From: Trematomus loennbergii
Lineage: Eukaryota > Chordata > Actinopteri > Perciformes > Nototheniidae
Direction of reading: 5' to 3'
Length of the DNA stretch: 64,000 nt
NCBI GenBank assembly: GCA_012861695.1
Contig: JAAOOA010000096.1
Location: forward strand, 434,001 to 498,000
The notes under the pieces were generated by a model. That model was not told the DNA's origin. It searched no databases and saw only the letters and a program-made list of their open reading frames with translations. Below are positions 10,953-22,216 of the stretch, piece after piece; position 1 is the stretch's first letter, and every line of letters begins with the position of its first letter. Position numbers and translations under genes: made by a program.

Positions 10953-11615
10953 CGCATTCCCACCTAATAGTCCGTTTTCAGGTGCGCACCAGACGACAGT
11001 TTGTTACATTGTTTCATTTTTCAGAAGGTTCGGTTTGCGTTCACACAGGCAAACCTCAAACGGACTATAAACTGTAAACAAAAGTCATGTGCACGGAAAT
11101 GCTGTTCAACAATTGGTCAGACATTAAGGGGGTAAAAGGCTGTACTCTGCTGTACACAGGGGACCAGTGAGGTTAGCAGTCACAAAAGCACATATAGCCT
11201 AGCTTATGTTTATAGTTTGTTTATATTTGTGTTTATGTTTATATATCCGTGAATTCATGAATAATTTCAGAATGAATGAAAGCATGACCAAATAGCAGCC
11301 TAGATACAAAATATATGTGTCTTTAATATTGGGGGAGCTGCAGCGTGCCGCGCACTTTTTTGTATAGTTGACGGAACTTTTTTACTTTTACACTACACTG
11401 TTAACTCCGGTTAAATCCATTCTGCTCCACTCTTGCGCTAAAGAAATGAAGACATCCGCGTTCTTGTGACTCGTAAATACTATGCTTCCTGTGTTTTGGT
11501 GCAGACTGCGTTCGCACCAGCGATGATCCGCTCCAGAGTTCACTAGCAAGCGTCAGAGTCTGTTTCTTTAGTTCACATCAGAGGTCTCGGACTGCGTTCT
11601 CACCAACCCAAACAA
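10953..11615. mobile_element. Degenerate DNA element with repeated GCGTTC-CACC motifs
   Basis: It begins GGTCGCATTCCCACC and contains several related motifs (GCGTTCACACAGGC, GCGTTCGCACCAG, GCGTTCTCACCAACCC, CGGACTA). The style matches PIF-type MITEs such as 35050-35670. A clean opposite end was not found. Confidence 0.4.
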
Positions 11616-12161
11616 ACCGCACCAAGGGGTTACACGCTCCAGGGATCGATTCAAACGGACTAAACAAGACACAAGCATTGTTTGCCTTTGCCATGTATTG
11701 CCAATGAAAGTGGGGATTTCTGTACTTATTTTTAAGCCACCAGCATGCACCATCACCCCCACCTACACAGCAGCCAGCTCCACTGTCTTGGAAGACAGAC
11801 AAAGACCCTGCCACTGCTCCCCCTGTCCTTACATTTATAATCAATAGTTGGTTAAAAAAAAGTTCTGCTGTTCAATATTGTAAATAGTGAAATGTTGCAG
11901 TTTCTTGTATTTATATAAATAGTTGGTCTTATAATAAATTGTTGGTTGAAAAAAAAGGTTCTAATGCTACATTTGTATTTCTTCACATCAGATGAACCTT
12001 GGTATGTAATATGAAGTCATGAATCAGTCCTGATGTATCTCAGTCCCTGCTGTGGTGAAAGTGACAACTATTTTACTCAAAAGTCGAATTTACAAAGTTT
12101 CATTTTAGACATGAATTACACACTTATATAAAGTGTTATTCATATATAACACTACTTTTTT
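11616..12161. other. Non-coding stretch
   Basis: No gene was recognised. The sequence from about 11850 on is AT-rich, with short repeated phrases (ATAGTTGGTTAAAAA and TTGTTGGTTGAAAAA). Confidence 0.35.
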
Positions 12162-12165
12162 TTAA

Positions 12166-12382
12166 CCTTTAGAATTTGGTAAACCCAATGTAAAGGTTGA
12201 TGACATGTGTAAATATTTGTTTTCACAAGAGTTTGGAACATTTCCAAAAATCGGATGTCTAGTTTTCAGCTTTAGAGCTAATTATCTCATCACACAGTGC
12301 TCTAAGGTGAGTAACTTGCATTTCTACAACCAATACATTTAAAAGGTGATTTAAGGAGACAATACCCTTAGACTCCAGAGGG
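12166..12382. mobile_element. piggyBac-like MITE flanked by TTAA
   Basis: TTAA at 12162-12165 and 12383-12386 flanks a 217-bp segment whose ends are CCTTTAGAATTTGG and, read inward from the right, CCCTCTGGAGTCTAAGGG. The TTAA target and CCYT start are features of piggyBac elements. The inverted repeat is imperfect. It is non-coding. Confidence 0.5.
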
Positions 12383-12386
12383 TTAA

Positions 12387-13379
12387 AGTAAATACTTTTT
12401 TAGATTTTTTAACTTTATCTTCAGTCGTTGCATTTGAGTCCAAGTATTTGTATCACGGTCCTGACAAGTTTTTTTACATTGCACCCCCTGACATTGTTTA
12501 ACTCCAACGTATTAGTCAATAAGATTACCAACTGATCAATATTTGATTGAATTATTCTTCCCTTTACAACATAATTCACAGGATGCAGACCAACTCAAGT
12601 TTCCCAGTTCAGGGAGTCAAACCAGGATTTGGATACATACTATGGTGGTCCTGGATTTTAGGTGAGAGATCTGCATGTGATAGGAGACAGGATATACCAT
12701 GACTTGTTTCTGTTTCTTTTATTGAGACTTCCTGTCAGCAGTAGTGTCACATACTTCCTCCAAAGGTTTCTATTCTACAAACGTTAGTCATGAGAGTGCT
12801 GTGTGTAAGGGGGAGCTGAGATAATTTCATGCATGTAGAAAGGATGGGTATTATCATACATACAGAGCACATGTATGTTCAGTGCTTATGGGATGTCACG
12901 TAGAGCCCATTTCAACCTTCCTCCCAGGCCGCCCCCGCTCTAGTCCGCCTTGATGATCCCGACCGTGAGTCGATTCAGTCAGTGTTCCCCTGCAGTCGCC
13001 CCTCCCTCACCATTCCCAGGCGTAGCAGGGTTAACATGCTAATTTCATTTTATGAGCTCTGACGGATCCCACTCTCCAACACCTACATCTGTTCAACAAT
13101 TATTAGACCGTTTTTTGCTATAAAAAATGCAATACCCCCGAGTGTCACACAGGCAAAACCTGGAAATATATGCAGTGAATAGAATAGTTTCATTTCTCAA
13201 AGGGAAAAAATGATGGGCAAAAAAATTCAGATTTCCTTGAGATTCTGAGTTTAGATCAGCCTTACCTGGATCATTTGGCTTGGACAGAAACATCTATTTG
13301 GACTAACCTAATCCCAGTAAATCTGACCAGTAAATTGTCAGGTATGTTTACAAAACAGTTTAAATACTGCACTTACTTA
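12387..13379. other. Non-coding stretch
   Basis: No gene or repeat end was recognised. The segment about 12885-13040 is single-copy and GC-balanced and may hold regulatory sequence. Confidence 0.3.
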
Positions 13380-13387
13380 CTGTAGGG

Positions 13388-13965
13388 CAGGGGGGTCAAA
13401 CTCAAATACACAGTGGGCCAAAATAAAAAAATGGGTACTAGTCGAGGGCCAGACTGGTTCAATGTTTATTGCAGAACTTATTGAAATGAACTTATTGCAC
13501 ATATTAAACCTGGAACTAACAAAGCTTAAATGATTGCCTATAAAAACAACATTAAACATGAAATAATCAGTTGCATTCATTTCTTATGGCTCTATCTGCA
13601 GCTTTTCCTCAGTCATTTCTTATGATTACATTTTCCACAGGCCAACAACAGCTTCAACAAAACTATTCCCCTCAAAGAAAAAAAACAAACATGCCCTGTT
13701 GTCTCAAGAAAGAAAGTGCAGAAGGAAACATGTAAACTCAGTGTGCTGCTCTGTGATGCTAGTTCAGATACTTGGCATCTCATCTTGGGTGCAAGGTCAT
13801 CAATGTTTGGGCTCTGAGCTGAGGAGACCCTCAGGATGGAGTGAAGGTGTGCGTGCAATATACCGGCGGGCCAGATCTAATAGTAATTACAAATTATCCT
13901 GCGGGCCGAAATTAAATCCACCACGGGCCTGATTTGGCCCCCGGGCCTTGAGTTTGACACATGTG
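13388..13965. mobile_element. hAT MITE with 8-bp target duplication
   Basis: The ends are CAGGGGGGTCAAACTCAA and TTGAGTTTGACACATGTG. The flanks are CTGTAGGG (13380-13387) and CTGTAGTG (13966-13973), a 7-of-8 target duplication typical of hAT. GGGCCA/TGGCCC motifs are repeated near the ends. At 578 bp no transposase is present. Confidence 0.8.
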
Positions 13966-13973
13966 CTGTAGTG

Positions 13974-14867
13974 TAGGGTGTAATAACTGGTAACATTACA
14001 GTTAAACATTCAAACTGTGAACAATGACACAAACAGGAATCTCATAACTGGATAATTACTTAAACTTTCTTATTTATTTCAACATTGTCATTGGAATTTA
14101 AACCGAGTGTAAACTAGCTGCCCAGACCTTTAAAATAAGGACTATTGAATGTGTAGAGTGCAGAGGCTGCTTGGATAATGCTCTAATTTCAGAGCTAAAG
14201 TTAGAACAAAAGAAGCAAACTCCACCTACTTTTGCAGAGCTTCTCTGGCTGCTTCGCACTGAAGAGGAAAAATCCAACTCTAAAGAATGCAGAATGAAAC
14301 AGTACTTTGAACAGAAGGGACCTTTCCCATTTATCTAATTTCCGCCTCCTCGACTCCTCGACTCCTCGGTCCTCCGGTAGTGACCCGGAAATAGATTCCA
14401 TGTTGAAGGACATCTCATTTCTCTAAATGCACATCGAGCATCGAGGATCGAGCATCGAGGAGGAGAGCTATAATCGAGGATACACTGATGGCTCCTCCGC
14501 GGATGTATTTCCGGCAACAGTGATGTTTAAAAGAGGCGTGACGCACGGCCGGACTGATCTCAGCCAATGACAGCTCTGCATGCATCCCCTGGATATTGGG
14601 CTACTTTTTACATTTTATTAACTGCTTTAATCGTGACGCAATGTTTACAGTGAGAACAGCTGCTGAGGTCTGTGCAAAAAGCAGAGCAGTGTGTTATCAC
14701 TCAGTCATATATATAACAGGCCTAAATGACAATATTTATTTGTATGCTTTAGTTTAGTAGATATATATACAAACACAGAGTCGATATCTTTCTAAAACCA
14801 TTTAGTGCTTCACATAATAAAATACACAACGGCTGTATCCTGATATATATTATATGCTTGAGGAGCT
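13974..14867. other. Non-coding stretch with small CTCCTCGA repeat
   Basis: A short tandem of CTCCTCGA-type units lies near 14346-14370, and GAGCATCGAGGATC-type repeats near 14433-14462. These could be the subterminal motifs of a decayed DNA element, but no ends were identified. Confidence 0.35.
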
Positions 14868-15405
14868 GTAGGTGTGTGTGGTACAGTGTGTAGGTGTGTG
14901 TTGTACAGTGTGTAGGTGCGTGTGGTACAGTGTGTTACAGTGTGTAGGTGCGTGTGGTACAGTGTGTTACAGTGTGTAGGTGTGTGTGGTACAGTGTGTA
15001 GGTGTGTGTTGTACAGTGTGTAGGTGTGTGTGGTACAGTGTGTAGGTGTGTGTTGTACAGTGTGTAGGTGCGTGTGGTACAGTGTGTAGGTGCGTGTGGT
15101 ACAGTGTGGTACAGTGTGTAGGTGTGTGTGTGTGTGTGTGTTGTACAGTGTGTAGGTGCGTGTGGTACAGTGTGTTACAGTGTGTAGGTGCGTGTGGTAC
15201 AGTGTGTAGGTGCGTGTGGTACAGTGTGTAGGTGCGTGTGGTACAGTGTGGTACAGTGTGTAGGTGTGTGTGTGTGTGTGTGTGTTGTACAGTGTGTAGG
15301 TGCGTGTGGTACAGTGTGTTACAGTGTGTAGTGCGTGTGGTACAGTGTGTAGGTGTGTGTGGTACAGTGTGTGTGTGTGTGTGTTGTACAGTGTGTAGCT
15401 GCATG
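14868..15405. repeat. Minisatellite, about 22-bp unit, with TG runs
   Basis: Units of the type GTGTAGGTGYGTGTGGTACA are repeated about 20 times. They mix with short GTGTTACAGT/GTGGTACAGT spacer units and grade into pure (TG)n in three places. Frames read His-Thr-Leu-Tyr or Cys-Val-Gly repeats and are not proteins. Confidence 0.95.
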
Positions 15406-15576
15406 TGTGTGCGTTCCTGAAATCTTTCTGATCTTGAGAGAATGGAACCGACTCTACAGTAACTATTAAATGGCGTATCGTACCGCAGAAGACAAGAAGA
15501 TGTCTTATCAAGTTGTGCTCCCTGAGAAGCTGAGGCCCTCTGTACCTTCATGATGACCTTCGCCACATGGGAATTC

Positions 15577-16102
15577 AGGGTTTCCCACACATAGACTTTA
15601 CTTGGGCGGGCCGCCCAGGTATATTAACGTCCGCCAAAGTATATTTCGCGACCCATTTAGGTTTCCAAGAATGTTATCCGTCCGCGAGCACGACGCCATC
15701 CGCGAACGATTAACTAGTGGACAATGGCCCCTCCTTTACCTGTTTGCTCCGCTATCGCGTAAAGGGTCTGCTTCATGCGCCCCGCAGTAACCCGGCTGCG
15801 AGGCTCCGGCGAACAGTTCATGAGCGTGCTCCACTAACTTCTTGACTTGGTATCTACTTTTAAGCAAAATTCTTCAGATGTAGCCGAAGCTTTCCCTGAA
15901 CACGCCTCTGTGGAAACCTCAGATTTGAACTTGTCTACTGGAAACCCTGGAGAAAGCAACCTATCTGATCATGAAGGGAACAGTCTACCTGCTGGACAGA
16001 AACCAGAATAGCTACCTGAACAGGACCCGAGTAGTGTCCATTCGGCCAACTCAAGCCACTCCGGAGGAGAATTAAAGTAATATCAATCAATCTGAAACTG
16101 AT
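15577..16102 (+). mobile_element. Decayed repeat-derived segment starting with a hAT-like end
   Basis: CAGGGTTTCCCACACATAGA at 15577 and the following GGGCGGGCCGCCC resemble the left end of a common fish hAT family (from memory). No convincing right end or target duplication was found. From about 15871 the sequence reads as interrupted coding-like frames rich in Ser, Glu and Pro, broken by stops. Confidence 0.35.
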
Positions 16103-16243
16103 ATGGAGGGAGAACCCCTCAGAAGATCCAGAGTCAGAAAGGCTACGATTGTACAGAGCCTTACTGAAGTAATAACAGATTCACTCTCACAACCTAAGTT
16201 AGAAACACAAAGAGTCCTGAGAAGAGTTGTTCCCCGTTTTTAG
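16103..16243 (+). pseudogene. Possible retroelement polyprotein tail remnant
   Basis: A 46-codon frame from ATG 16103 to the stop at 16241-16243 begins MEGEPLRRSRVRKAT. A basic LRRSxRxRK patch followed by a short tail is often seen near the C-terminus of Gypsy-type pol proteins. A purine-rich tract (16248-16270) follows, as a polypurine tract would. Upstream coding-like sequence is in another frame and is interrupted by stops. Both family and function are tentative. It could equally be a chance frame in a decayed repeat. Confidence 0.25.
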
Positions 16244-19040
16244 AGATGTGGGTAAGGAGGAAAGAGAGAGGGTTTTATTTTCTGACACTTTGTGAGTCTC
16301 CTTACACCGGGAACACATATTTACGTATAAAAGACATCAAAACGTGCATTTTGCATAATAGGTGACCTTTAAGGTATCTCTGCTCACCAGCCACAGCAGG
16401 AGAGACAAAAGGAAAACAAAGCGAGAAGCAGATGAGGACGAGCGGAGTAATTCCAAGTAAAAGTGTGATTTAAAAAGTTTAAAATACCATCCACACGGTC
16501 GGCAAACCTAGTAGACGGTATAGATCTTAACCAACAGTGTTTTGGTGAGGTAAAGAGTGATTCAATGCTAGCTCCACTGTTAGCCTTTGATTTGATAATC
16601 TGACCATATTTTATGAGTGAAATATGTGCAGAACTAGTTCCCACAAGGGTCTATAAAGTGGTGTTGATGATGATGAGATAAAGAGAATGCTGAAGACCTG
16701 GATTTGATGAGGAGAGGACTTCTGATAAAAACGACCTGGTCCTGGATATTATGGAGAGAGGTAGATGGGGGTGCATGCAATGACAGCTGGCAGCAGAGAA
16801 GAAAACGGATTCAAAGTTAGACACACATTTTTAAATGGGAGATACTGCACTGTTTCCACACAATAGGAAAGTCATTGTCTGGTGGCTAATTCCAAGATTT
16901 CAGATTTACACGTGAAAATGCATTGTGTTTAAACCAAGTGTAATTCTGTATCCAGGAAACACAGCTCTAAATGACACGTTCTAAACAGCAGCTGTCCACC
17001 CCCATGTGCAGACAGTTAATGTGTTGAAGCCACATATCACCGGTCTGTAGCCCTGCCTGCATTAACATACACCAGCATGTGAGAAATGTGTGAAATAATG
17101 TGAAAGAAAATGTAAAGGCAATACCCCGCCTAATGCAATTGCTGCGCCTTAATTGATGAATCTACTTTGTCATGTCCACGCAGGGAGACTGGTGACGGAG
17201 CCGCATGACAGATCCCTTTAATAAAGTTGCTCTTCACGTGTCAGGATATATGATCATAATTGCATGCCTGGGAATCATTTTCAAATCAGTATCTCCCGTG
17301 TAAGACTGGAGAGTGTAGAGAGCTGCAGTGTGAGGAGAAATGACTGGATCACACATCTAAGCTCTAATCAATTAAACTCCAAATTAGACACGATAGAGCC
17401 CTAATTACAATGATCAGAAATAGAGATAATCAAATAGTTACTTATTATCCATGCCAAGCTTCAGATACATATACAGAAACCATCTTAGATTTTCAAATGT
17501 AACGAAAAAGAGTCCTTGGGTGCTTTAGCATCAGTGTCAATGGATGGCACACCTTATGGCATAAGGAACCTATGTGTGGAGATAATGATAGTGCTGAGGA
17601 AGAGGATGATGAATATCTGCCCAAGGCCTAATGGGGGCTTTATTCAGATGAGGGCCAGGGAACCGGACGGCCACCTTGTGCCTTCACCCCCCCTCCGGAA
17701 GGTATAATTCCCTGAATCCCTACGACCCCCCTTGCACTCCACTTCCACACATAGCAGCTTCCTCCGCAACTTGACAGGCTGGAGGGATGACCCTGAGAAT
17801 CACATTATGTATATTTCTTTAGCGGTCGCTGCACATTTGCATGTAGAAGACAGTTAAAATAAGGCCATAAATCAGCGGGCAAACATATAAATGGATTTGC
17901 GGTGAGATTGAAACCCCCGGCAAGTCTCTTGAGCAAATATTTCAAGCCTGGTCGTCGCCGGGTTCGGAGATATCAGCTGTCATTAACTAGCTCAGGCCTC
18001 TCTGACCACTCGGCTTGTATATTTGCTTCATTACACGACTGGGGGATGACTGCACGACTGGCTGCTCCCAATAAATCTACCTGCACATTGTGATACGTGC
18101 TTTGTTATCAGGGGAGAAGCACTTAAAGCTTTATCTTATTTCTTCAAAAGGTTGTTTGTCTAATGCAAAGGAAGCAACATTGGTGCCTAAAACAATGTGC
18201 TTGTCAAACGTGGATATCTGTGAAGACTCACTCCTGGTGGTATATAACGTAGAGATGTAATGGGCAGTTTAATGTATGTGTTTTCATCATCAAGAAGGAA
18301 CAGCAGAAATGTACATTTATCGACTCAATCCGTAAACATGTGCTGATGACTGCAGCAAACTTTACATGAGGACTTTAGGGCAAATCCACATCAAGGTGAG
18401 CACATCTCATGACTTCCTGTGGACTACCATAACACCATAGTGAGGCTGGCCACGGCATTGTCTCTGACCCCAACCGTGTCCTGAACAGTGAGTATGAATT
18501 GTTACCATCAAATCGGAGGTACAGGGTCACACGATTGAATAAGGTCAGACTGAAGACCTGAGTTAAGTTGTTTAGTTAAATCCCAGGTCAAATGTACTGT
18601 ACGTTAGAGGGTCGTGAGCATGTTCTCTCTTCATGTTTACTCTTCAGTGAATGTGATGTCATGTTAAATGTCTGTTTCCTTGTATCAGTTCGTAATAGTT
18701 GTCCTTGTTTGATGTTGCAAATGGAGCTGCTGTGATGCAAGAAAATGTCAGACTTGATCTGACAACAAAGTATTATTGTATCGTACCAGAAAGTCTGTTG
18801 TGATGCACGGACGTTGCTCAGAAGATGACCTCTTTGGATCCTGTCCCTAATCTTTTATTTCATACTAAAGTTTTGTGGAGTTTCATGTCCAGAAACTTTT
18901 TAATTTTCTTTAAACTTAACATAATAAACAAAGGAATCTCGTTCAGAGATGCTCCTGCTTCCAGGGAAGGAGTCTCCCATCAGGTACCTCTCCATCATTA
19001 TTGAGAACTCCATTACCCTGTGACCCACGGCAGTTTTGGC
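16244..19040. other. Long single-copy stretch, candidate conserved non-coding region
   Basis: No gene was recognised. About 17020-17480 and 17540-18090 have balanced composition, few simple repeats and many ATTA/TAAT and ATTTGCAT-like motifs, as in vertebrate developmental enhancers. A 63-codon frame at 17516-17707 ends next to a GTATAA donor-like site, but it has no recognisable domain and is not called as a gene. Confidence 0.3.
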
Positions 19041-19042
19041 AT

Positions 19043-19085
19043 TATATATTTAAAATATATATATATTTAAAATATATATATATTT
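19043..19085. repeat. AT-rich palindromic repeat
   Basis: TATATATTTAAAATATATAT-type units are repeated twice and can fold back on themselves. The repeat lies just beyond the AATAAA of the candidate minus-strand gene. Confidence 0.85.
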
Positions 19086-19088
19086 ATT
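19083..19088 (-). promoter_or_regulatory. Candidate polyadenylation signal AATAAA (minus strand)
   Basis: TTTATT on the plus strand is AATAAA on the minus strand, about 407 bases past the stop codon of the candidate exon at 19495-19653. The match is perfect but short, and the region is AT-rich, so chance occurrence is possible. Confidence 0.35.
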
Positions 19089-19494
19089 ATTAGAAATGAT
19101 TCCCTGTGGTTTTGAAATAACAATCAAGTATCCTTGGGGTGTCATTTTGTCCATATATAGACATGTAGTTGAAACTTGTGATATGTTAAGGCTTCGGGTC
19201 CTATTGAAGAATATAATGTTTGATATGAATGTGTTGCAGCAGACCTCCATTGAGAACACCCCGACAACGAGACAAAACAAACACACAAAATCAAACTGCA
19301 GTCCCCTGAATATTGGTACAAACACAGTATGAGATACTGTCTCAGCAGCTGTAGAGTGAAACCTAAGAAACCCAAGTTGGTCGAACTCTTGTTGGAGCAT
19401 TAGCAGGGCTTGTTGTTCTCCCATCACACAGATGCCTCTTTGTCAGCATGCAGCCGTCCAACATGTCACAGCGGTCCAGCACAGACTACTCCAG

Positions 19495-19653
19495 TCACCG
19501 CAGAGCATCAGCCAGCCAGGCCCAGATGTTCTCCAGCAGCTGACTGAGGGAAAGCATGGCATGTCCAGTCAGAGAGGCAGCATCCTCCATGTTGGCCAAC
19601 ACCTGCCTGTACAGCTGCTCCGCCTCAGGTTCCATCTCACTGCATCCACACAG
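19495..19653 (-). CDS. Candidate terminal coding exon of an unrecognised gene
   Basis: On the minus strand a strong acceptor, TGTTTCTGTTTGTGTAG, ends at 19654. The following frame runs 52 codons to TGA at 19497-19495. It starts LCGCSEMEPEAEQLYRQ, has a middle part ending LTGHAMLSLSQLL and closes ENIWAWLADALR. It looks like two amphipathic helices with ordinary vertebrate codon choice (many CTG, GCC, GAG), unlike the surrounding sequence. An AATAAA follows about 0.4 kb downstream. No domain or gene is recognised. A methionine at residue 7 could also start a short protein. A hAT element (19764-20083) sits about 110 bp into the presumed upstream intron. No upstream exon could be placed in the window. 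An old exon copy (pseudogene) cannot be excluded. Confidence 0.45.
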   Translation of the reverse strand: MCGCSEMEPEAEQLYRQVLANMEDAASLTGHAMLSLSQLLENIWAWLADALR

Positions 19654-19763
19654 CTACACAAACAGAAACATCTTGATACAAATTGTTGGAAGCCAACCTC
19701 CACCAGTGAAGTTGTCAGCGCCACATATGGCTCTGCAGGAGACAGGAGAAGGTGTAGCCTGTG

Positions 19764-20083
19764 CAGGGCTGCCCCTGGCTAACTTGTGGCCCCACGCAAA
19801 GTTATATGATGAGGCCCTCTGTGTCGCGAGCTAGTGGAGCCTCGCAGCGGCAAAACTGTGGCGTGCTTACACTGTAGGTACGCCGCATTTGCGCTTCAGA
19901 TGAGGCTCCCTCCGCAAAATGAAGAACCCTCCGCAAGATGAGGCCCCCTCCGCAAGATGAGGCCCCCTCCGCAAGATGAGGCCCCCTCCGCAAGATGAGG
20001 CCCCCTCCGCAAGATGAGGCCCCCTCCGCGAGGTGAGGCCCCACGCAGTCTGCATGATCGGCCTGTAGGGAGGGGCGGCCCTG
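19764..20083. mobile_element. hAT MITE with perfect 8-bp target duplication
   Basis: The ends are CAGGGCTGCCCCT and AGGGGCGGCCCTG. AGCCTGTG is present on both sides (19756-19763 and 20084-20091), a perfect hAT-type duplication that suggests a fairly recent insertion. The interior is dominated by the tandem array at 19898-20042. Confidence 0.88.
19898..20042. repeat. 19-bp minisatellite inside the hAT MITE
   Basis: About seven units of the type CCGCAAGATGAGGCCCCCT are repeated. The outer units are diverged (CTCCGCAAAATGAAGAACC) and the inner ones near-identical, as expected from slippage or unequal exchange within the element. Open frames across it are repeat translations. Confidence 0.9.
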
Positions 20084-20091
20084 AGCCTGTG

Positions 20092-21981
20092 GTTCTGATA
20101 CAGCCTTATAAGTGTGGAGGTGGCAGCTATCAACACATGGTGGTGCACTTGGTGAGGACTCGTTTCACTTTCGGGGGTTTCTAAATATGGTCAAGTATAT
20201 AACACTGGAAAAACGAACTTAAATAACCAAAGGAAAGAAAGGAGTTCAAAGAAATGTGGCATCCCATGCTGAATTGTCTTTAAAGCCAAAGTAAATAGCT
20301 GTTTGGAAGGGGTTGTATTGCTGAGCCTCCTTTTTTTATTATAATATTTGTTCATCTTGTCACCTGATGTTTTTGTTTATTGGTTGGTAGGCACAATTTT
20401 GTACATCGCTTACTCATTTGTACATGTCGATTTCACTTATGTCAATGTCTGTATTTGCGGATGTCACTTGTGAAAAACATGTAAAAACTCAATAATGGAT
20501 ACTCATTTCTGTATTCCATTTCAAAACGTGGCTGTAACCACATTTTGTCTTTTGTCTGTGTGATCTAATTATTGTACTTGGTGGTGTGCAGTGAAGTGGT
20601 AAATAGTTGATCTAAAACCTTCCATATAAAATGTTCGGTCACTGACTCTCATGACACAAACTCACCCAAAGTTCTCCCTAAAATCCCTTCACTGTTAAAT
20701 GGAGGGTGTAAAGGATCCTAACTGCATGTATAACAGGAAGACAACTGCCCAATGTGGGGGAAACGTGTGCCATCAAACCGTCAATTATCACTGTGCACAC
20801 TCCCAGATGTTGGGATGTATATTTGAGGGGATTCTGTCAAACTGTTTAGCCAATGTGCAAATGCCTGGGTAGTGCCTGATACATTACATCAAGCTCAAGT
20901 AATCCGCTTACACACACGTTTTGGGCGTGTGCGGTACACCATTAATAAATAGCAAGTCACCGGGGGCCATGTTCACAAATATTCTGAGGGTGTTCTCAGG
21001 AAGTCCTATCGGGGGAGTGATTTAGAAACGCGTCACAGCAATAGAAAGCTTCACCTCAGTAGTATTCATGGATCAACAGTTCGACACGCTTACATGTAAT
21101 CATGGACATATTAAGACACTTTTTAAAAGAGCACTGTTCAAAACCAAGTTTACAATGTCCTGGAAATAAAATTGAAAAATAAACAAGAATGAAAGAAAAT
21201 AAGAAAATATATGAAGAATCTATGACATAAAGGCAGTAAACAGTATTTAAAAGCCATTTCATAATGTCATTGAAATGTATGCTATGTATTTGTGAACAGG
21301 AACAAGTCTTTGTGTGAGGAGGCTTTCTAACAGAACCAGTGATGTGTGGGTTAGGGCGTATATAAGAATGGTGTGGATACAAAAATGCTTTAACATTATG
21401 CATTTGAACACCATATAGTATCTGCCCTCCTTCCAGTGAACATATACAGGTTATTTACTCATAAATCTGTCCTTTTTTTGTGCCTTTTATTTCTAATGGA
21501 TATGGCCCTAAGTCTGTCATGTTACTCTCTGATTCATTTCTGTGGATTTAACCAAGTGTTTCTTGATGTGTTGTGATTTTCATATTTTGTAACATGTATA
21601 TGTAGTTTTATGGTTATGTTGGCCTCTAAAAGATATGTTTGAAAAAAACAAGAAAGGATTTGAACCATGTCTCCTTTAGTCTCAATCTGTTCTATTGGTA
21701 ATCCACACACTACAGTGTGACGCTTGTTGTCTCCGCTCATGACTTCCTGTTTGCAGTGTGTGGCAGCCTCTCAGATGAGCCAAATAAATGAAAACACATT
21801 ACATTTTAATTAATGTCAAAATGAAAGGAGGCGACACCTAATGGCCATGTAAACACAGAGAGAGAGCGCTCCCAGCTCCTCTTACTATTCATGGGAGTGG
21901 ACACGTCCTCGTCACAATACATTAGAGAGCGGGGGGGCGGGCCGTGTCGAGGTCAGCACGGAGATCCTGCAGCATGTGACA
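20092..21981. other. Non-coding stretch
   Basis: No gene was recognised. A segment near 20960-21000 (GGGGGCCATGTTCACAAATA) resembles a transposon end. A weak inverted partner (TATTTGTGAACAGG) lies near 21288-21301, so a decayed element of about 340 bp is possible but not demonstrated. Confidence 0.3.
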
Positions 21982-22107
21982 ACACACACACACACGCACG
22001 CACGCGCACACACACACACACACACACAGAGCTGAGTGGACGGACTCTAACATGTCGCAGCATCAGCTTCAGTGAGAGAGAGAATGACACGGGGCCACAC
22101 ACACACA

Positions 22108-22157
<50 letters not shown>

Positions 22158-22216
22158 CTGAGTGGACGGACTCTAACATGTCTCAGCTTCAGTGAGAGAG
22201 AGAATGACACGGGGCC
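21982..22216. repeat. Compound (CA)n microsatellite with duplicated 65-70-bp cassette
   Basis: Two (CA)n runs (21982-22029 and 22096-22154) alternate with two near-identical cassettes reading GAGCTGAGTGGACGGACTCT onward to GACACGGGGCC. The second cassette lacks a few bases (GCAGCAT) found in the first. It is a tandem duplication of cassette plus microsatellite. Confidence 0.9.

Noticed and set aside
14810..15590. Long minus-strand frames (up to 233 codons) of His-Thr-Leu-Tyr repeats
   Set aside because: They are translations of the 22-bp minisatellite and TG runs. There are no domains, and the frames are interchangeable on both strands.
15577..15956. Complete hAT element between CAGGGTTTCC and GGAAACCCTG
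   Set aside because: A 10-bp inverted match exists, but the flanks TGGGAATT and GAGAAAGC do not form a target duplication.
17516..17707. 63-codon frame ending at a donor-like GTATAA
   Set aside because: It has no domain, the start is not ATG-supported by context, and no partner exon was found. Conserved non-coding sequence is a better guess.
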